Assembly (NCBI RefSeq): GCF_030540835.1
Contig: NZ_JAUOEK010000082.1
Span: 1-60,357 of the forward strand
Source of the DNA: Flavivirga aquimarina
GTDB taxonomy: Bacteria > Bacteroidota > Bacteroidia > Flavobacteriales > Flavobacteriaceae
Direction of reading: 5' to 3'
DNA length: 60,357 bases
This document shows, piece by piece, positions 45,896 through 54,691 of this stretch; position 1 is the first letter of the stretch, and every line of letters begins with the position of its first letter. Both the position numbers and the translations under genes were made by a program. The notes beneath the pieces are model-generated. The model did no database searches. It was not told the DNA's origin and was given only the letters and a program-made list of their open reading frames with translations.

Positions 45896-46565
45896 CTAAA
45901 CAATTACTTTTTATTAAATAGTAAAACTATATATTTATTTATCTTTAAGAATTAAAATTTCGACCAATAACTTCTGTTAATAGATAAAAATGGTATAGCT
46001 AATATAAATAACTTGATTAATGGGGGTTATTTGTATTTTATCATATTTGTATACTTTTAAAACAAATTAATAATAGGAACTATTAAAAAGACCGATAATT
46101 AATTATTATAAATATTCAAAAACAGAACGAACGAACTTTATTTGGTATAGCAATAATAAGTATACTTGTACTCAGTCTAAATTTATAATTAGTTGCGAAT
46201 AAAATTGCTCCATTTTAAGTTAAAAAAATAACGTTTAAGTTTCGATTTTTTTAATACTTAAACAGATTCCTTGTTATTTTTAAATTATTATGAGTTAGAA
46301 ATAAGCTCATCAACTTTAGGGTAAGTCAAAATATTGACCAATACCGACTGATATCATAGGAATATAATAACATAAATAATTAACATTAGTTTATAAAACA
46401 ACATAAATAATTAACATTAGTTTATAAAACTATGAATATGATTGGATAATTTGCATTTTTGCATTGTTTTTTTTAAATTATTTTTCAGAAAAATTTAAAA
46501 ATTATCAAATCTTAAAATTAAATTTCTTTAATTTGGATTTGGAAGAATTAAGATTTTATTAACAA
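45896..46565. other. Divergent promoter region between NagB-like gene and ECF sigma gene
   Basis: 670 bp, very AT-rich, no gene. A perfect two-copy 31-bp tandem repeat sits at 46369-46430. Promoters for both flanking genes should lie here. No TAnnTTTG/TTG pair with proper spacing could be fixed by eye. Confidence 0.5.
46369..46430. repeat. Perfect 31-bp tandem repeat, two copies
   Basis: Copies at 46369-46399 and 46400-46430 are identical and directly adjacent. Each begins AACATAAATAATTAAC and ends TTTATAAAAC. The repeat ends 135 bp before the sigma-factor start. It could be a doubled regulatory site or a recent slippage duplication. Confidence 0.95.
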
Positions 46566-47114
46566 TTGAGAAAAGTAGACACATATCAATTATCGGTATC
46601 AGCTTATAGAAACATTTTTCACAAGCTGTATAAATCGTTATGCTTATTTGCTAACAAATATGTAGAAAATTTAGAAGTATCAAAAGATATTGTTCAAGAC
46701 GTATTTATAAAAGTATGGGAAAATAAAATTGAATTCAAAAATAAGAATAATGTCAAATCGTTCCTATATACTTCTGTAAAAAATAAATCTTTAGATTATT
46801 TAAAAAGCAAACATTATAAATCTACAGATCATTTTTCTTCTATAAAAATGGAGCAAATAGAAACAGAATCTTTTTTTATGAGAGAAGTGGTTGTTCTTGA
46901 AACCTCATTCATTATAGAAAAAGCAATCAATACGCTGCCAAAAAAATGTGCACAAATAATTAGACTTAGCAGTAAGAATTTTACAAATGCTGAAATAGCA
47001 AAAAAAATGGATATCTCAATTAATACTGTAAAAGCCCAAAAAAAAATAGCCTACAAAAGGTTAAAACCCATACTAAAAGAATATTTTGTTTTTATAGCCT
47101 TTATTTTTAATTAA
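46566..47114 (+). CDS. ECF-type RNA polymerase sigma factor (FecI-like)
   Basis: 182 residues. Sigma region 2 (about 20-85: LYKSLCLFANKYVENLEVSKDIVQDVFIKVWEN) and region 4 (about 118-165: AINTLPKKCAQIIRLSSKNFTNAEIAKKMDISINTVKAQKKIAYKRLKP) are clear. The frame has a stop codon (TAA) two codons before a TTG at 46566 and no ATG until about residue 95, so translation probably starts at this TTG. It would direct transcription of the susC/susD genes downstream and be held by the FecR protein encoded 157 bp later. The C-terminus (EYFVFIAFIFN) is typical of this family. Confidence 0.9.
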   Translation: MRKVDTYQLSVSAYRNIFHKLYKSLCLFANKYVENLEVSKDIVQDVFIKVWENKIEFKNKNNVKSFLYTSVKNKSLDYLKSKHYKSTDHFSSIKMEQIETESFFMREVVVLETSFIIEKAINTLPKKCAQIIRLSSKNFTNAEIAKKMDISINTVKAQKKIAYKRLKPILKEYFVFIAFIFN

Positions 47115-47271
47115 AACTATTCTTTTATTAATAGGAATATAACGATCCTATTAACTCTGTTCACTATATAAATTTCAAAAAATATTTTATTTTTTTAACC
47201 CTACTGATAAATTTTATCGTCTTAGGGTTAAATAAGTATATAATTAAGCTAAAATAGTACACAACCCTACC

Positions 47272-48447
47272 ATGTCTCATTTTTATAAATTTATCGAATT
47301 ATCTAAACGTATAGCTGCTTCGTTGTTAAAAGAAAAAGAACCTATTGATTTACAAAAATCAAAACTCTTTAATAAAGAGGATAAAGATTATATATTAAAA
47401 AACCTTACTGATAAAGCACTAGTAAAAGAACGTAATAACTTATCTGAAAAAATTGGTACTCAAGAAGATTGGAAAGCTGTTAAAAATAAGGTAAACATGC
47501 CTGTTAAAAAAATGATATTCTGGAGATACGCGGCTGCTTCGATTATAATTGGTGCTTTGATATCTATTCCTTTGTTATTAGATAAAACAGCACCTACCAA
47601 TACAATAGAATCTGCAACACCTATAGTTAAAAATAACGATATCATAGTAGTAGGTACAGACAAAGCTACTTTAACATTAGAAGATGGTTCTAATATAGAA
47701 TTAGAGAAAGGGAAAATGTTTAAAAACAATACCATTAATAGCAATGGAGAGAAATTAATTTACACAAAACCTAGCAAACCAAAAGCAGAAATAGCTTATA
47801 ATTACTTAACAATCCCTAGAGGGGGGCAATATAACTTGGTACTTTCTGATGGCACAGAAGTTTGGTTAAATTCTGAATCTCGATTAAAATTTCCAGTTGC
47901 ATTTATAGAAGGAGAAACCAGATTAGTAGAATTAGTTTATGGAGAAGCCTATTTTTCGGTATCTCCAAGTACAAATCACAAAGGAGCAAAGTTTAAAGTC
48001 TCCAACCAAGCTCAAGAAATTGAAGTTTTGGGTACTGAATTTAACATTAAAGCCTATAAAGACGAAACACATGTTTACACTACTTTAGTAGAAGGTAGCG
48101 TAGTAATAGACAATGGTTCTGTAAAACGAAATTTATTACCAAATCAGCAGTCTGTTCTAGATGTTAAGGACAATAATATACAGATTGCTTTTGTGGATGT
48201 TAAAGCTGAAATAGCATGGAAAAAAGGCATTTTTAGTTTTAAAGGAAAAGATTTAAAACGCATTATGAAGGTAATTTCCAGATGGTATGATGTAGATTTT
48301 ATTTTTATGGACAAAGATCTTGAAAATATAAAATTTAAAGGTGTATTAGGGAAAGACCAAAGCATTGAAAACATTTTAAAGTCAATTAAGACTTTAAGCG
48401 ATATTGAAAATTATAAAATTAACGGTAAAACCATAATATTAAACTAA
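47272..48447 (+). CDS. FecR-family anti-sigma factor
   Basis: 391 residues. A cytoplasmic N-terminal sigma-binding part (1-80), one transmembrane helix (about 84-102: WRYAAASIIIGALISIPLLL), then the periplasmic FecR domain (about 185-285: YNYLTIPRGGQYNLVLSDGTEVWLNSESRLKFP..FSVS) and a DUF4974 C-terminal domain (about 320-390: GIFSFKGKDLKRIMKVISRWYDVDF). It relays substrate binding by the STN-bearing SusC2 to the sigma factor. A hairpin follows its stop codon. Confidence 0.93.
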   Translation: MSHFYKFIELSKRIAASLLKEKEPIDLQKSKLFNKEDKDYILKNLTDKALVKERNNLSEKIGTQEDWKAVKNKVNMPVKKMIFWRYAAASIIIGALISIPLLLDKTAPTNTIESATPIVKNNDIIVVGTDKATLTLEDGSNIELEKGKMFKNNTINSNGEKLIYTKPSKPKAEIAYNYLTIPRGGQYNLVLSDGTEVWLNSESRLKFPVAFIEGETRLVELVYGEAYFSVSPSTNHKGAKFKVSNQAQEIEVLGTEFNIKAYKDETHVYTTLVEGSVVIDNGSVKRNLLPNQQSVLDVKDNNIQIAFVDVKAEIAWKKGIFSFKGKDLKRIMKVISRWYDVDFIFMDKDLENIKFKGVLGKDQSIENILKSIKTLSDIENYKINGKTIILN

Positions 48448-48485
48448 TTCAATTTTCAATTTTCAATTATGAAATATTGAATTAG
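48444..48485 (+). terminator. Stem-loop after FecR gene
   Basis: CTAATTCAAT (48444-48453, overlapping the FecR stop codon) pairs with ATTGAATTAG (48476-48485). No T-run follows, so it may be a weak or attenuating terminator between the regulator pair and susC2. Confidence 0.35.
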
Positions 48486-48681
48486 AGAAGACAATTTTTA
48501 TTAACCTTTAACAAAATTTAAAAATATGAAATAAAACAACTATTCTTCTACTGAACCAGTTTCAGAATGTATTAAAAAACAAAGAGGAAAGAGTATAGAC
48601 CGTGCAAAGTATAAACTCCATTCCCCTTTTTTAAGATTACTAATTAATAAAATGTTCAACTAATTAATAACAAACAAATTT

Positions 48682-51600
48682 ATGAAAATTAAATTAGACA
48701 GTTCTTTTTTCTTTTGTAGAAAGAGGCTATTAATTATCATTATGAAATCCTTCGCTTTTTTATGTCTAACCACAGCTTTTAGTTTTACTTCCATAGATGT
48801 TTTATCACAAAACTCTAAAATTAAAATTGAAGCAGACAAGACATTAACAGTAGATGAAGTTTTTGACCTTATAATGCAACAGACTGATTATAAATTTATT
48901 TATCAGGAAGGCATTTTTGACAATTTCCCTAAAACGAGAGTTAAAAAAGGCATTATTAATGCTAACAAGTTACTTAATAAGAGTTTGTCTAAAGGCAATT
49001 TTAATGTTACTATTACTGCAAATAATACTGTACTTGTAAAAGAAAAAAAAGTTGATAATGTAATACAACAAAAAATTTCTGGTACTATTACAGATAATAA
49101 TGGACTGCCATTACCCGGTGCTAATATCTTAGAAAAAGGCACAACTAATGGAGCTCAAGCCGATTTTGATGGTCAGTTCTCCTTGACTGTATCTGGCGAT
49201 GCCACTCTTGTAGTAACTTACATTGGTTATATTACCAAAGAGGTAGCAGTTAATAGTCAAACCAATATAAATATAGTTCTAGACCAAGATATTGCGGCAC
49301 TTGATGAAGTGATAGTGGTTGGATATGGTACAGCAAAGCGTAGAGATATAACGGGTGCGGTAGAACGTGTTACGTTGGAAGACTCTCCTATTGCTCGAAC
49401 TTCTAATACGAGTATATTGCAAGCCATAAGAGGTGCTACACCTGGTGTAAATATTGGTGCTCAAAACTCAGCAGGAGGCACACCTTCTATATTAATAAGA
49501 GGGACAAATTCAATTAATGGTAATAATGACCCACTAATTGTGTTAGATGGAATTGTGTTTTTAGGAAGTATTAATGATATTAACCCTAATGATATCGCTT
49601 CTATCGATATTTTAAAAGATGCTTCGGCTGCCGTGGTTTATGGTTCTCGTGCTGCTAACGGCGTAATTTTAATAAATACTAAAAAAGGTAAAACAGATAA
49701 ACCAGTAATTAATCTTTCTACATCTACTGGTTTTAATACTTGGCAAAACAAACCAAATGTATTAGGTAGAGACCGTTACTTAGAAAAATACATTGTACAA
49801 CAGAATTTTCCTACAGTAGATGATATTGTTTGGGAAGAAGAGTATAGAGATGTATTACAAGACGAAGGTGTTGATACAGATTGGATTGATTTAATCTCTA
49901 GAACGGGACAAATTCAAAAACATAATCTTTCTGTTTCTGGAAGATCAGATAATTTTAATTATTTCATGTCTGGAGGATATGAAGACCATGAAGGTGTTAT
50001 TATTGGTGATGACTTTAATAGAATAACATTGCGTACACGTTTACAAGCAGATATAACCGATTGGTTGAAAGTTGGTCTCGATGGGTCATATACAAATAGT
50101 GATTTTTCTGGAGTACAAGCTAATGTAGGTAGAGCAATTACAATGGCGCCTATTGGTTATCCATATCGTTATGATGGACAGCCATTTAATACGGCTTCAA
50201 ATACTTCAACAGATTTAGAACGTTACCCTACAGCAAATAACGTAGAAAGTCCTCTTTGGGGTACTGATGGAACACAAGACAGTTTTGATAATAGAAATTA
50301 TTATAGATTGGCTGCTAATGCTACTGTTAAAGTACCTTGGATAAAAGGATTGAAGTATACAGTAAACTATACATTGAGCAAACAAAACCGTAGTTTTGAT
50401 CAATTTGAGTATGAAAGTCATTTTATAGCACTTCCGGCTCAGGGTACACCTTATTTTGATAGGTATTCTCAGGAATCTATACAAGCCAACCTCTCTCAAG
50501 CAATTGGTCGTAATAGACGATATACAGATAGAAATTATGTAATTGATAATGTCATAAATTATAATAATGTTTTTGGTAATCATAGTATTGATGCAACTTT
50601 TGCTGCTACAAGAGATTACCGATTTACAGATGTTTCTTCCTTAATTGGTTCTGATTTTGCAGCTGTTGGAAATACAACTTTAGGAGTTAAAGGCGTACAT
50701 TTTGGTACAAATTTACAGAGTGATTATGATTCAACTGAAAGATCAAATATTGGTTATTTAGGACGTTTATCTTATGGCTATGATAATAAATACAACTTAA
50801 CCGGATCTATTAGAAGAGATGGAGCTTCTGTTTTTGGAGCCGATAATAGATGGGGTACTTTTTGGTCTGTTGGGGGAGCATGGACTGTTTCTGAAGAAAG
50901 CTTTTTAAAGGGTAATGATTTTTTAAATTATTTAAAGATTAATGCTTCTTATGGTTTAAATGGTAATCAAGGATTAGATCCATACGAAACACTATCCCCT
51001 GTAAGTGCTGGTCAACCAGGAAATATTAGATATGCCTTTGGAGACAACCCTTCAGTTAGCCAATTTGGTATTTCGCAATCCGGTATTGGTAATTCAGAAT
51101 TAGGATGGGAAGAAACTACATCATTAAACTTCGGAGTACATGCTGCATTTTTAAATAATCGTATTTTCTTAGATGCCGATGTATATTTCTCTCAAACTAG
51201 AGATCAAATTTTCCAACGTAATATCCCAACTACGAGTGGGTTTTCAAATATACTTGCTAGTTTAGGGCAAATTGATAATCAAGGTGTTGAAGTTTCATTG
51301 CGTACTGTAAATGTAAATACAGAAGATTTGAATTGGACGTCGACAATAACGTATTGGAGAAACCGAAATGAAATTGTCTCATTATATGGAGATGATATTG
51401 ATGGTGATGGCGTAGAAGATGATGATATTTCTAACAGTTTATTTATTGGGAAGCCTTTAGGTGCACAGTATGGTTATGAATATATAGGTGTTGTACAAGA
51501 AAGTGATACTCAGTATATAACTGATAATGGGGCACAGCCTGGAGATCCTATGTTTCAAGATATAGATGGCGAACCAGGTATAACTGCTGATGATCGTAAA

Positions 51601-52098
51601 ATTTTAGGATATAACACGCCAAGTTTTAGAATGGGCTTTGCTAACACATTAGAATATAAAAATTTTACTTTATATGTGCTAGTTAATGGTACTTTTGGTG
51701 GCGGAAAAGATAATTATTTTATAGGCCAAAATCCGCGAAGTAATTCTTACGGAACTAGATTTGATTTTAACGAGATAGAAAATGGAGATTGGTGGACACC
51801 AGAAAATCAAAGTACCACCAATTTACGTCCTGATTTTAATGATTCCCGTTATCAAGGCTACCAGTCTAGAGGTTTTGTACGTGTACAAAATGTGAATTTA
51901 TCTTATCAGTTTGATCAAAATATTTTTGATCGTTTAAATCTGAATGTAAAATCCTTAAGCGTTTATATAAGTGCAGACAATCCTTTAGTTTTTACGGATT
52001 GGTTTGGAGGTGGAGATCCAGAAAGGGGAATAAATGCAACAAGTGGTACACTACCGGTAATGAGCGCTTATACCTTTGGAGTTAATCTTAGCTTTTAA
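48682..52098 (+). CDS. SusC-family TonB-dependent transducer with STN domain (SusC2)
   Basis: 1138 residues. Long N-terminus with two basic stretches before the hydrophobic core (Met1 or Met21 may start). The STN domain (about 46-125: IKIEADKTLTVDEVFDLIMQQTDYKF) contacts FecR in the periplasm. Then come a carboxypeptidase-like domain (about 133-210), a TonB-box-like DEVIVVGYG (about 217-225), the plug with NPNDIASIDILKDASAAVVYGSRAANGVILINTKKG, and a barrel ending YTFGVNLSF. With the sigma/anti-sigma pair upstream it forms a trans-envelope feedback loop. Substrate unknown because no glycan enzymes adjoin. susD2 follows 17 bp later. Confidence 0.95.
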   Translation: MKIKLDSSFFFCRKRLLIIIMKSFAFLCLTTAFSFTSIDVLSQNSKIKIEADKTLTVDEVFDLIMQQTDYKFIYQEGIFDNFPKTRVKKGIINANKLLNKSLSKGNFNVTITANNTVLVKEKKVDNVIQQKISGTITDNNGLPLPGANILEKGTTNGAQADFDGQFSLTVSGDATLVVTYIGYITKEVAVNSQTNINIVLDQDIAALDEVIVVGYGTAKRRDITGAVERVTLEDSPIARTSNTSILQAIRGATPGVNIGAQNSAGGTPSILIRGTNSINGNNDPLIVLDGIVFLGSINDINPNDIASIDILKDASAAVVYGSRAANGVILINTKKGKTDKPVINLSTSTGFNTWQNKPNVLGRDRYLEKYIVQQNFPTVDDIVWEEEYRDVLQDEGVDTDWIDLISRTGQIQKHNLSVSGRSDNFNYFMSGGYEDHEGVIIGDDFNRITLRTRLQADITDWLKVGLDGSYTNSDFSGVQANVGRAITMAPIGYPYRYDGQPFNTASNTSTDLERYPTANNVESPLWGTDGTQDSFDNRNYYRLAANATVKVPWIKGLKYTVNYTLSKQNRSFDQFEYESHFIALPAQGTPYFDRYSQESIQANLSQAIGRNRRYTDRNYVIDNVINYNNVFGNHSIDATFAATRDYRFTDVSSLIGSDFAAVGNTTLGVKGVHFGTNLQSDYDSTERSNIGYLGRLSYGYDNKYNLTGSIRRDGASVFGADNRWGTFWSVGGAWTVSEESFLKGNDFLNYLKINASYGLNGNQGLDPYETLSPVSAGQPGNIRYAFGDNPSVSQFGISQSGIGNSELGWEETTSLNFGVHAAFLNNRIFLDADVYFSQTRDQIFQRNIPTTSGFSNILASLGQIDNQGVEVSLRTVNVNTEDLNWTSTITYWRNRNEIVSLYGDDIDGDGVEDDDISNSLFIGKPLGAQYGYEYIGVVQESDTQYITDNGAQPGDPMFQDIDGEPGITADDRKILGYNTPSFRMGFANTLEYKNFTLYVLVNGTFGGGKDNYFIGQNPRSNSYGTRFDFNEIENGDWWTPENQSTTNLRPDFNDSRYQGYQSRGFVRVQNVNLSYQFDQNIFDRLNLNVKSLSVYISADNPLVFTDWFGGGDPERGINATSGTLPVMSAYTFGVNLSF

Positions 52099-52115
52099 TT
52101 TAAAAAAAAAATATC

Positions 52116-53807
52116 ATGAAAATAAATAATATGAGAAGAATAATATTTTTATCATTAGTTATCTTGGCTATTGGTTGTGATGATTCGGATTTTTTAGATA
52201 CATCTCCTGAAACATTTTTAACAGTTGATAATATATTTACATCAGGTGCACAAGTAGATCAGGTTCTTATAACCATGTACCAACAAGACCGTGCATTACA
52301 TGCACAGGTTGATAATGCTCAAGGAAGAGTAATGCATGGACAAGGAACAGATCTTATAACGGTGCCAACGTTTCGTCAAAACACCAATTTTAGTGATTAC
52401 AATTCAACATTTACACCAAGAGCTGGTCGTTTAAATACGATATATAGAGAGCTATATGAAATGATATCGCGTGCTAATCTTGTGCTTTCTTTAACAGAGC
52501 GAGAAGATATTGCTTTCGAATCAGAAGCGGTACGTGCATATATTGCTGCACAAGCGAAATTTTTTAGAGCTAAAGCGCATGGAGAAGCAGCTCAATTTTT
52601 TGGTAGAGTTGCTATTGTAGATGAGCCAACAACTACTGTTCGATTTGATTATGAACAATCAGAAAGAGCAGAGATTTATCAATTTGCAATTGATGATTTA
52701 GAATCTATTCTAAATGACTTACCAGTAACTACTACCGAGCCGGGAAGAGTTGTTAGAGGGGCAGCACAACACTACTTAGCTGAGTTTTATTTAGGTGTTG
52801 GTGTAGAGAATAATGATGACAGTGCTTATGATCAAGCTATAAAATATGCATCTGATATTATCGATGGAGGTACTTACTCATTAATGCAAAATCGTTTTGG
52901 TACTAGAGCGGCAGAGGCAGGAAAAAATGTATGGTGGGATTTATTCCGTTTAGGTAATCAAAATTATGCTGATGGAAATACCGAAAGTATTTGGGTGTAT
53001 CAATTTGACTATGAAGCCTTCAAAGCAGGTGATGGTGCAAGATTACGTTACCCTTATTATTATAGTCCTGTTTGGAGAGCAATACCAGGTGTTATTGGAG
53101 AGGATGAGTACACAGGTGGTAGAGGGATAGCTATTTTTAGACCGACTGATTTAGCGGAAAATATAATTTGGGATCCTAGTATTTCTGATGGTGATATGAG
53201 GGGTGATGAAAGTAATATTAGACGTACCGTTTTTTATAACGACCCAACATTCCCAGATAGTGACCCAGGGTCATTACTTGGTCAAGAAGTACCTATGGCT
53301 GATTTAATTGCCGCTAATGATGGTTTAGCAGATGGCGCTTATTTTCCAATTTTTGAAAAGCTAACTACAGATCAATTTGAAGGTCTTGAAGATGGTAGAA
53401 GAATGGAAGATCTATGGAGAGGTCGTTATGCGGTAAGACTACCTTCAACTATTCTTTTAAGAGCAGAAGCACATTTTAGAAAAGGAGATAACCAATCTGC
53501 TGCAGATGATATTAATTTAATAAGAGAAAGAGCACAATGTAACGTGTTAGCTACTGCGGGTATGGTAGATATAGATTTTATTCTAGACGAAAGAGCTAGA
53601 GAGCTATATGTAGAAGAAAATAGATGGGCTACTTTATTACGTATGGGAGGTAATGTTGCTTCAGATCGTATTAGAAGATTCGCCAGGTATGATTACCAAG
53701 TTAATAGTTTAACTTTTGATTATAATACATTTCCAATTCCACAAGCGGTAATAGATCGTAATAAGGATGTTGTTTGGCAACAAAATCCTGGATGGGAAGG
53801 TAGATAA
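52116..53807 (+). CDS. SusD/RagB-family lipoprotein (SusD2)
   Basis: 563 residues with a lipobox at Cys21 (..LAIGC|DDSD). Met6 is an alternative start. SusD features: AYIAAQAKFFRAKAHGEAAQFFGRVAIVDEP (146-176), LPVTTTEPGRVVRGAAQHYLAEFYLGVG, STILLRAEAHFRKGDNQSAADDINLIRERA, and LDERARELYVEENRWATLLRMG near the C-terminus. Partner of SusC2 at the outer membrane. A strong terminator follows at 53856. Confidence 0.95.
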   Translation: MKINNMRRIIFLSLVILAIGCDDSDFLDTSPETFLTVDNIFTSGAQVDQVLITMYQQDRALHAQVDNAQGRVMHGQGTDLITVPTFRQNTNFSDYNSTFTPRAGRLNTIYRELYEMISRANLVLSLTEREDIAFESEAVRAYIAAQAKFFRAKAHGEAAQFFGRVAIVDEPTTTVRFDYEQSERAEIYQFAIDDLESILNDLPVTTTEPGRVVRGAAQHYLAEFYLGVGVENNDDSAYDQAIKYASDIIDGGTYSLMQNRFGTRAAEAGKNVWWDLFRLGNQNYADGNTESIWVYQFDYEAFKAGDGARLRYPYYYSPVWRAIPGVIGEDEYTGGRGIAIFRPTDLAENIIWDPSISDGDMRGDESNIRRTVFYNDPTFPDSDPGSLLGQEVPMADLIAANDGLADGAYFPIFEKLTTDQFEGLEDGRRMEDLWRGRYAVRLPSTILLRAEAHFRKGDNQSAADDINLIRERAQCNVLATAGMVDIDFILDERARELYVEENRWATLLRMGGNVASDRIRRFARYDYQVNSLTFDYNTFPIPQAVIDRNKDVVWQQNPGWEGR

Positions 53808-54691
53808 ATTAATAATATTGTTATAACTAAATAAAAGCGAGTTTAGTTATTTTCCAGATTACTCAAATTAAGATTACTTTATATAAAGTAATCTGTTTGG
53901 GTAATCTTTTTTTATTGGTCTCAACTGTAGTTAAAACTGCGTTCTTATTACATTTCGCTTTCAGCTTCTAAAAAAATGACACGAACCAGCCTACCGGCTA
54001 ACAGGTTTCACGAATTCACAGGAATTCAGTTTTACAATGTTTATTCTTTTTCTTTTATTTCGGTATTTCACGAAAGTAAACTTTCATTCTGCTAAAATGA
54101 ACCTATAGACTTATAGTCCATAGGTTTACTTAAAATTCTCTCTCCATACAACCCCTAAGTAAACTTTTAAACCCCTCATTCCTTATAATTATTTTCAATA
54201 GAAATTAATCGATCTTTTTATGTAATGCCTCTCAAGTTTGCTTATAATTCCTTAAAAATTTATAGGATCAAACATTGCTATTTTTATCGATGACTAGAAG
54301 CTGCCTGTCGAAATTTTTATTTTCGCCAACAGAGAAAAGCCTAATTTTATTCAAAGTTTTAAAGCTGCGAACAAAACCCCAAATTTTTAAAGCACAAAGA
54401 TTAATAGTTCAAGAATAAATTTTCCAAATTAAATACGAAAGAGTTGTAATATCAAAATTGATTTAATCGATTGGCATTAAATCAATAAGCTTGTTACAGC
54501 CCTAGATTTAACCTTCTTTTTATAAGAGAAGAGGTGTTATGTCTTTTAATAATTAAAAAATAAAATAACTAATTAAAATAAAACAATATGATATAAAACA
54601 ACAGAATAAAATATTTAACAAATTCAATTGAAAAAATATAAAAAAGATCTCACCTCTTTTTATTTACATTAATTAACTCAACTCGCATTTT
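53808..54691. other. Gap between the two SusC/SusD pairs
   Basis: 884 bp. After the terminator there is a stretch without a convincing gene. It has small hairpins at 54072-54085 (GAAAG/CTTTC) and 54100-54126 (AACCTAT/ATAGGTT, with an inner GACT/AGTC stem), and a 41-codon frame (54290-54415) judged spurious. AGAGGTG near 54530 and CACCTCT near 54652 are widely spaced complementary tracts upstream of susC3. The susC3 promoter should lie here. Confidence 0.45.
53856..53914 (+). terminator. Nested intrinsic terminator after susD2
   Basis: An outer stem, AGATTAC (53856-53862) with GTAATCT (53901-53907), encloses an inner perfect stem, AGATTACTTT with AAAGTAATCT (53871-53894). Seven T residues follow. 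It ends the sigma-factor-linked transcript and makes susC3 a separate unit. Confidence 0.9.

Noticed and set aside
46369-46430. Possible minimal CRISPR array
   Set aside because: The two 31-bp copies are directly adjacent with no spacer, and no cas genes are present.
53930-54060. Insertion-sequence end
   Set aside because: Small repeats (GAATTC) occur, but there are no terminal inverted repeats or transposase fragment.
54290-54415. 41-codon ORF in the gap before susC3
   Set aside because: It has no recognisable domain and a Lys/Leu-rich composition expected by chance in AT-rich DNA.
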